A DNA stretch of 8,596 nucleotides from an uncultured Oscillochloris sp. (GTDB taxonomy: Bacteria; Chloroflexota; Chloroflexia; Chloroflexales; Chloroflexaceae), in NCBI GenBank assembly GCA_903877345.1, contig CAIRDL010000386.1, positions 1 to 8,596 on the forward strand, in the 5' to 3' direction. The translations under genes and the position numbers were made by a program. The notes beneath the pieces were generated by a model. That model did no database searches and was not told the DNA's origin. It saw nothing but the letters and a program-made list of their open reading frames with translations. Shown here piece after piece: positions 5,282 through 8,596 of the stretch; positions within the stretch are counted from its first letter, which is position 1; the number at the start of each line of letters is the position of its first letter.

Positions 5282-8061
5282 TACAGCTTCGTGTGTACCA
5301 CCTCGTCTACCTTCGAGCGCAGGTTGTCCACATCCCTGCACACTTCGTAGTGCCAGCGGCCCCACTGCCCCGCGTAATTGACCGCATCACACCAGCGTCG
5401 CGCCCCGGCTGCCTTCGCCCGATCCTGCTCATCCTCTTCGCCCTTGATCTCTAATACCAAGGTGAGCCGGGGACTAGTGGGGTCTGCCGGGGCTTGCGCC
5501 AACCACACGATGAAGTCGGGCACATACATGTGGCTGGCCTCAGCGAAACGGTAGGGGATGGTGAAGTCTAGCTTGTAGTTGCGAACGTAGTGCAGGACGT
5601 AACGGTGCGACTCCAGGATTTGCGCCGCCCGTTTCTCCCAGGTACTCTCCAACACCACATGCGAGACGTGGCTGCGCGTCGTTGCCCATACCTTGCGCGT
5701 CGTGGAGAAAACAACATCAGCCGTGCTGCCCGTAGGCCGATAGCGATCCAGCACCGGCAGGATTGGCGGTGTTCCTTGCGGTGTCACCGACCGTAACGCT
5801 GTGCGGATACGTTCAGCGATGTCCGCTTGGTAACGGGCGAGAGCCACATCTTCAATCTGCGCTTCGTCACTTAGGTCTACCCGTGTCGCAAGATAGGTTT
5901 GCACGAGGCGCACGATTTGGGGGAAGAGTTGCTGCCGGTTCGCGTCATGGTGGAAGTCTTTGACAATCTGCGCTGCGATGCGGAACGTTGTGGACTGGAG
6001 TCGATGCACACGGTAGAACAAGCCCCGTTCGTGAAATACTGCCGGTGCGACCGCGACTACGCCCGCCATTTGACCTGTTGGCGCACTCGCCGTCACCTGC
6101 GTTGGTTCAGCAGTTGGGGCCACCTTGAGTCGGGGTAGACTGGCAATGTCCGCCGTGACTTGCTCGCGGATGTCCGTCAGGTAGCCCGTGACACGAGGAA
6201 ACTGTAGCTCCATCGCCGCCCGCTCAGTCAAGGCCCGCACGGTGTGTTGCTCGGGTGGCGGTTTCGCCGTCGTCGCTTTTACCTCTTGCACAGGAATGGC
6301 CTGAAACGGGATGCCGTAGACATCCACAAACTCTGGTTGGCTCAAGTCATCATAGCTAGAGCGGCGCAGCCCTCGCCCAACCACTTGCTCACATAACAGT
6401 TGTGAGGTGAAAGCCCGCAGTCCCAAGATGTGGGTTACAGAATTGGCGTCCCAGCCCTCCGTCAGCATGCCGACGCTGACCACGCAGCGAATGTGTTGCC
6501 CTGGTTTACCCGGCTTGCCCACTGTTGCGAGTACGGCGCGCAATCGTTCAGCGGCGTCAGCCTGACTCTCCCCGTCTTGGCGGCTCTCGGCTTCATCAAG
6601 CAGCCGTGAGTCAATGCGGATCGTCACTTCTGGCTGCCCCGCTTGGTTCTTTAACGCGGGAAGCAAGTTGCCCCCAGCGATGTAGGTATGCAGTACCTGC
6701 GCCGTCGCCGTTTCGTTGCAGACCAAGATAAGCGCCGGGGGCATCGCACGGCCACTCTCGGCCCAGGCGTCAAAGGTTTTCTGCCACTCGGAGGCGAGAG
6801 TCGCCAGTGCGCCTTCGGTGCCAATGAGGATGCGGGTCAACGCTTCGCCCGTGGTGTCGCCTTTGCCGCTCCGTTTGGGCAAATTTACCTTGATGTTGTC
6901 CCAAAGGTTATAGTAGCGGGGACGCGGGTCGCCGCTGTTGTCATCAATCGGGATACGCGGCACTTTCACCAGTCCACTCTCGATGGCGTCCACCAGCCCA
7001 AAATCGCTGACGATCCACTCAAAAGGGGTGCCTTCCTCGCGCCCGCTACCGCTGAGGTAGTAGGGTGTCGCCGAGAAGTCAAGGCAGAGATTGATGCCGC
7101 GTTCCCGTTGGATGCGGTCAAGGCCACCAATCCACACCGTCGCCTCATCATTCTCTTCGTTGGCCGAGGGCTTCACGCCGCGCCGGTTTGTGCCCAGATT
7201 GGGGAGATATGGTTGCGCGTCGGCGAACGTGATGCGGTAGGCATGATGGGCTTCATCATTGATGACCAGCAGATTCCCTTTAGGGCCAAGGTCGCGCAGC
7301 ACGCGGTTGCAGAAAGCCCGGTCGCTTTCCGCGCCAAGTTTGACCACGCCACGGGTCTGTGTATCGTCTTGGGGATTGAACAGGTGCCAGTTCGTGATGA
7401 AGAATTTACCCTGACCAAGCAGCGGGAGCAGGGCACTGGGGATGAGGTCGAAGCTTTCGTAGTAGTTACCGTGCTCACCAGGGAGCAGCACTTTTAGGCG
7501 CTCTTTCACGGTGAGATTGGGCGCGACGATAAGCACCCCATCAGAAAAGCGCCGGTCTTGGCGCTGTTGCAGTTTGTTCAGCACACTCCAAGCGATGAGC
7601 ATGCCCATCACGGTCGTCTTGCCGCTGCCTGTGGCGAGCTTGAGACAATAGCGGGCGAACGCGCCGCTATCACGGGGGACATCAAGGCCCGCCTTCTCCG
7701 CAGGTGACGCCTCAGTGAGCCAAATCACCGTCTCGGCAGCTTCGCGCTGACAAAAAAAGAGTTGGCGGTCACGGTCGGGACGCCGCCAGTGTTCCAATAG
7801 CTCACGGGTGATGCGGGTGACGCCCCGATAGCCGCCGTTGCGCCACGCTTGCACCCGTGTACGAATGCGGTTGACGATTTCTAGTGGAATGTGATCTTGC
7901 ATAGCAAGGGCACGCACTTGGGCACGATTGCCGCGCAGATAGGCGGCGGGTCGGCGTCCATCTCGGCGCACTGGCGTCTCGCCGCTGAAGTCGTAGTGCT
8001 GCATCGGCTCTGTGAAAGGGTCGTTGATGATGGGGTTAGCAACGGCATTGGGGAGGGGCAT
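5281..8061 (-). CDS. Type III Res-like SF2 helicase with C-terminal PD-(D/E)XK nuclease (BPTD_3080-like restriction endonuclease)
   Basis: 926 residues, ATG 8061, with GGAG at 8069-8072 and a 7-base spacer supporting the start. An N-terminal region (about 1-115) contains the family-typical GVTRITRELLEHW and LFFCQREAAET. Helicase motifs follow: Walker A ATGSGKT (143-149), motif Ia LIVAPNLTVKERL (177-189), DEAH box (269-272), motif III SAT (330-332), motif V VGMLTEGWDANSVTHI (530-545) and motif VI QVVGRGLRR (559-567). The C-terminus has VPDFIVW (D849) and LVLEIKG (E871, K873), a PD-(D/E)XK nuclease. Order and length fit restriction-type translocating endonucleases related to type III Res subunits. 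NCBI names a set of these the BPTD_3080 family; that placement is from memory. All catalytic residues look intact. A partner methyltransferase is not in the window. The upstream neighbour, 59 bp away, is an antitoxin-like gene. Confidence 0.88.
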   Translation of the reverse strand: MPLPNAVANPIINDPFTEPMQHYDFSGETPVRRDGRRPAAYLRGNRAQVRALAMQDHIPLEIVNRIRTRVQAWRNGGYRGVTRITRELLEHWRRPDRDRQLFFCQREAAETVIWLTEASPAEKAGLDVPRDSGAFARYCLKLATGSGKTTVMGMLIAWSVLNKLQQRQDRRFSDGVLIVAPNLTVKERLKVLLPGEHGNYYESFDLIPSALLPLLGQGKFFITNWHLFNPQDDTQTRGVVKLGAESDRAFCNRVLRDLGPKGNLLVINDEAHHAYRITFADAQPYLPNLGTNRRGVKPSANEENDEATVWIGGLDRIQRERGINLCLDFSATPYYLSGSGREEGTPFEWIVSDFGLVDAIESGLVKVPRIPIDDNSGDPRPRYYNLWDNIKVNLPKRSGKGDTTGEALTRILIGTEGALATLASEWQKTFDAWAESGRAMPPALILVCNETATAQVLHTYIAGGNLLPALKNQAGQPEVTIRIDSRLLDEAESRQDGESQADAAERLRAVLATVGKPGKPGQHIRCVVSVGMLTEGWDANSVTHILGLRAFTSQLLCEQVVGRGLRRSSYDDLSQPEFVDVYGIPFQAIPVQEVKATTAKPPPEQHTVRALTERAAMELQFPRVTGYLTDIREQVTADIASLPRLKVAPTAEPTQVTASAPTGQMAGVVAVAPAVFHERGLFYRVHRLQSTTFRIAAQIVKDFHHDANRQQLFPQIVRLVQTYLATRVDLSDEAQIEDVALARYQADIAERIRTALRSVTPQGTPPILPVLDRYRPTGSTADVVFSTTRKVWATTRSHVSHVVLESTWEKRAAQILESHRYVLHYVRNYKLDFTIPYRFAEASHMYVPDFIVWLAQAPADPTSPRLTLVLEIKGEEDEQDRAKAAGARRWCDAVNYAGQWGRWHYEVCRDVDNLRSKVDEVVHTKL

Positions 8062-8068
8062 TGGTGGG

Positions 8069-8072
8069 CTCC
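8069..8072 (-). promoter_or_regulatory. Ribosome binding site of the restriction helicase gene
   Basis: GGAG on the minus strand lies 7 bases before ATG 8061. It supports this ATG as the start, consistent with the protein beginning MPLPNAVANPIINDPFTEP, close to the family's conserved opening. Confidence 0.55.
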
Positions 8073-8120
8073 GTGTTACGCAGCTACGCCGCAGATTAAG
8101 TCAGCAAACCGCACGGCAGA

Positions 8121-8375
8121 CTAGCTCGGGTCGTCTGCCTGTAAAAGCTCGTCGCGAAGATCTTCAAGCCGCTCGCTCTGCCCGGCGTGAAAGGCTTTTC
8201 GGGCGCGGCGAATGCGCTCTAAGAAGCGCGGATGGATTTCTATCTGATAGTCGAGACGATCATCAGCTTCCGAGAATCCACGGAGCAGGGCGACTGGCTT
8301 ACCATCTTGTAGAATAACGATATCTTCTTCTGCGGCAAGGGCAAGATACCGCGCTGCCTCATGCGGTAGTGCCAT
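8121..8375 (-). CDS. Phd/YefM-like antitoxin, 5' end altered by a palindromic element
   Basis: 84 residues from ATG 8375 (MALPHEAARYLALAAEEDIV) to TAG 8121. The segment EDIVILQDGKPVALLRGFSE is the hallmark DNA-binding region of Phd/YefM-type ('prevent-host-death') antitoxins. The helical, charged C-terminus (FLERIRRARKAFHAGQ...EDLRDELL) would be the toxin-binding part. Family members usually have a few residues before ALPHEAARYL. Here the sequence upstream is the terminal repeat of a MITE-like element, so the native start was probably lost, leaving ATG 8375 (no ribosome site seen) or an in-frame ATG at 8435 giving 104 residues, the extra 20 being repeat-encoded. No toxin gene follows: the next gene downstream is the restriction helicase. 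It may be an orphan antitoxin, a remnant, or a repressor of the downstream operon. Confidence 0.7.
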   Translation of the reverse strand: MALPHEAARYLALAAEEDIVILQDGKPVALLRGFSEADDRLDYQIEIHPRFLERIRRARKAFHAGQSERLEDLRDELLQADDPS

Positions 8376-8396
8376 AAAAGGCAGTACCGCATGAGG
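8357..8396. repeat. Hairpin over the antitoxin start codon
   Basis: CCTCATGCGGTAGTGCC (8357-8373) pairs with GGCAGTACCGCATGAGG (8380-8396) with one mismatch around ATAAAA. The antitoxin ATG (8373-8375) sits in the stem and loop, so in the mRNA the start codon would be largely sequestered. Confidence 0.65.
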
Positions 8397-8517
8397 AACG
8401 CTGTGGCGCATGTCATGCTGAGCGTAGCAAAGCATCTTTCCCGGCTCCTTGGTAGACCCTTCGCTTCGCTCAGGGTGACATGACAGCGTTACTTTTGCGG
8501 TAGTGCCTTTTATGGCA
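8370..8517. mobile_element. MITE-like palindromic element, 148 bp, at the antitoxin 5' end
   Basis: The ends 8370-8391 and 8496-8517 are 22-bp inverted repeats with a single mismatch (TGCCATAAAAGGCA, then G or C, then TACCGCA). Inside, the two halves continue as an imperfect inverted repeat: both carry AACGCTG, CATGTCA and CTGAGCG-like blocks in matching order. The middle contains a dispersed-type repeat (TGTCATGCTGAGCGTAGC ... GCTTCGCTCAGGGTGACA). There is no coding capacity for a transposase. The outer repeat is itself nearly palindromic (TGCC-ATAAAA-GGCA). Confidence 0.65.
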
Positions 8518-8544
8518 ATAGAGCAAAAGTCACCCTGTCACCCA

Positions 8545-8574
8545 TGTCACGCTGAGCGCAGCGAAGCGTCCCGG
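8545..8574. repeat. Additional dispersed-repeat arm at the right edge
   Basis: TGTCACGCTGAGCGCAGCGA and the following AGCGTCCCGG form another variant of the TGTCATGCTGAGCG-type arm found in the element at 8370-8517. Its partner arm may lie beyond the edge. CACCC and TGTCA motifs recur at 8530-8547. The region 8518-8596 contains no gene I can support. Confidence 0.5.
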
Positions 8575-8596
8575 TGTGCATCATCATCGCCGGGAC

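Noticed and set aside
6688..7497. 269-residue plus-strand open frame
   Set aside because: It is antisense to the SF2 helicase motor region. The open frame is explained by codon bias of the real gene.
8062..8120. Remnant of a toxin gene between antitoxin and helicase
   Set aside because: Only 59 bases are available, and no conserved PIN, RelE or Doc motif is readable in any frame.

Overview
The window looks like an accessory island on a chromosome or contig of a moderately GC-rich bacterium. All real genes lie on the minus strand. The phylum cannot be fixed from the sequence. A Chloroflexota (Chloroflexales-like) source is my best guess, from the style of the LCP protein, the Phd-like antitoxin, the restriction helicase and the dispersed palindromic repeats. 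This is an inference, not a demonstration.

Layout from left to right. (1) Positions 1-864 hold the 5' part of a LytR-CpsA-Psr (LCP) family envelope gene that runs off the left edge. Its N-terminus carries an HxxxCxxC zinc-binding motif like that of anti-sigma factors. (2) Positions 1000-2018 are a complete but dead IS5-family insertion sequence with 19-bp perfect terminal inverted repeats. Its transposase is broken by two frame changes and an in-frame TAG. (3) Positions about 2107-2330 hold a decayed fragment that resembles the N-terminal region of a type III restriction-like helicase. It is distantly similar to the same region of the intact helicase further right. (4) Positions 2340-2957 are a minisatellite built from a 21-bp monomer. 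It has two blocks, the second organised as 42-bp dimers, separated by a strong hairpin repeat and an 18-bp tandem duplication. (5) Positions 3042-3077 form a perfect 13-bp stem hairpin downstream of the next gene. (6) Positions 3107-5089 encode a NERD-like nuclease fused to a UvrD/Rep-type SF1 helicase. (7) Positions 5281-8061 encode a 926-residue SF2 DEAH helicase with a C-terminal PD-(D/E)XK nuclease, of the type III Res / 'BPTD_3080 family restriction endonuclease' kind. (8) Positions 8121-8375 encode a short Phd/YefM-like antitoxin without a visible toxin. Its 5' end is overlapped by (9) a 148-bp MITE-like palindromic element at 8370-8517. The last bases hold another copy of a dispersed hairpin-type repeat.

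How the genes may work together: the antitoxin-like gene, the restriction helicase and the nuclease-helicase are co-directional and could be transcribed as one unit ending at the hairpin near 3042-3077. Two large nucleic-acid-processing enzymes, a TA-like small protein, an IS, a remnant of a related helicase and many repeats together suggest a defence island. No modification methyltransferase is visible. If the large enzyme is a restriction enzyme, its methylase should lie beyond the right edge or elsewhere, or the system works without one.
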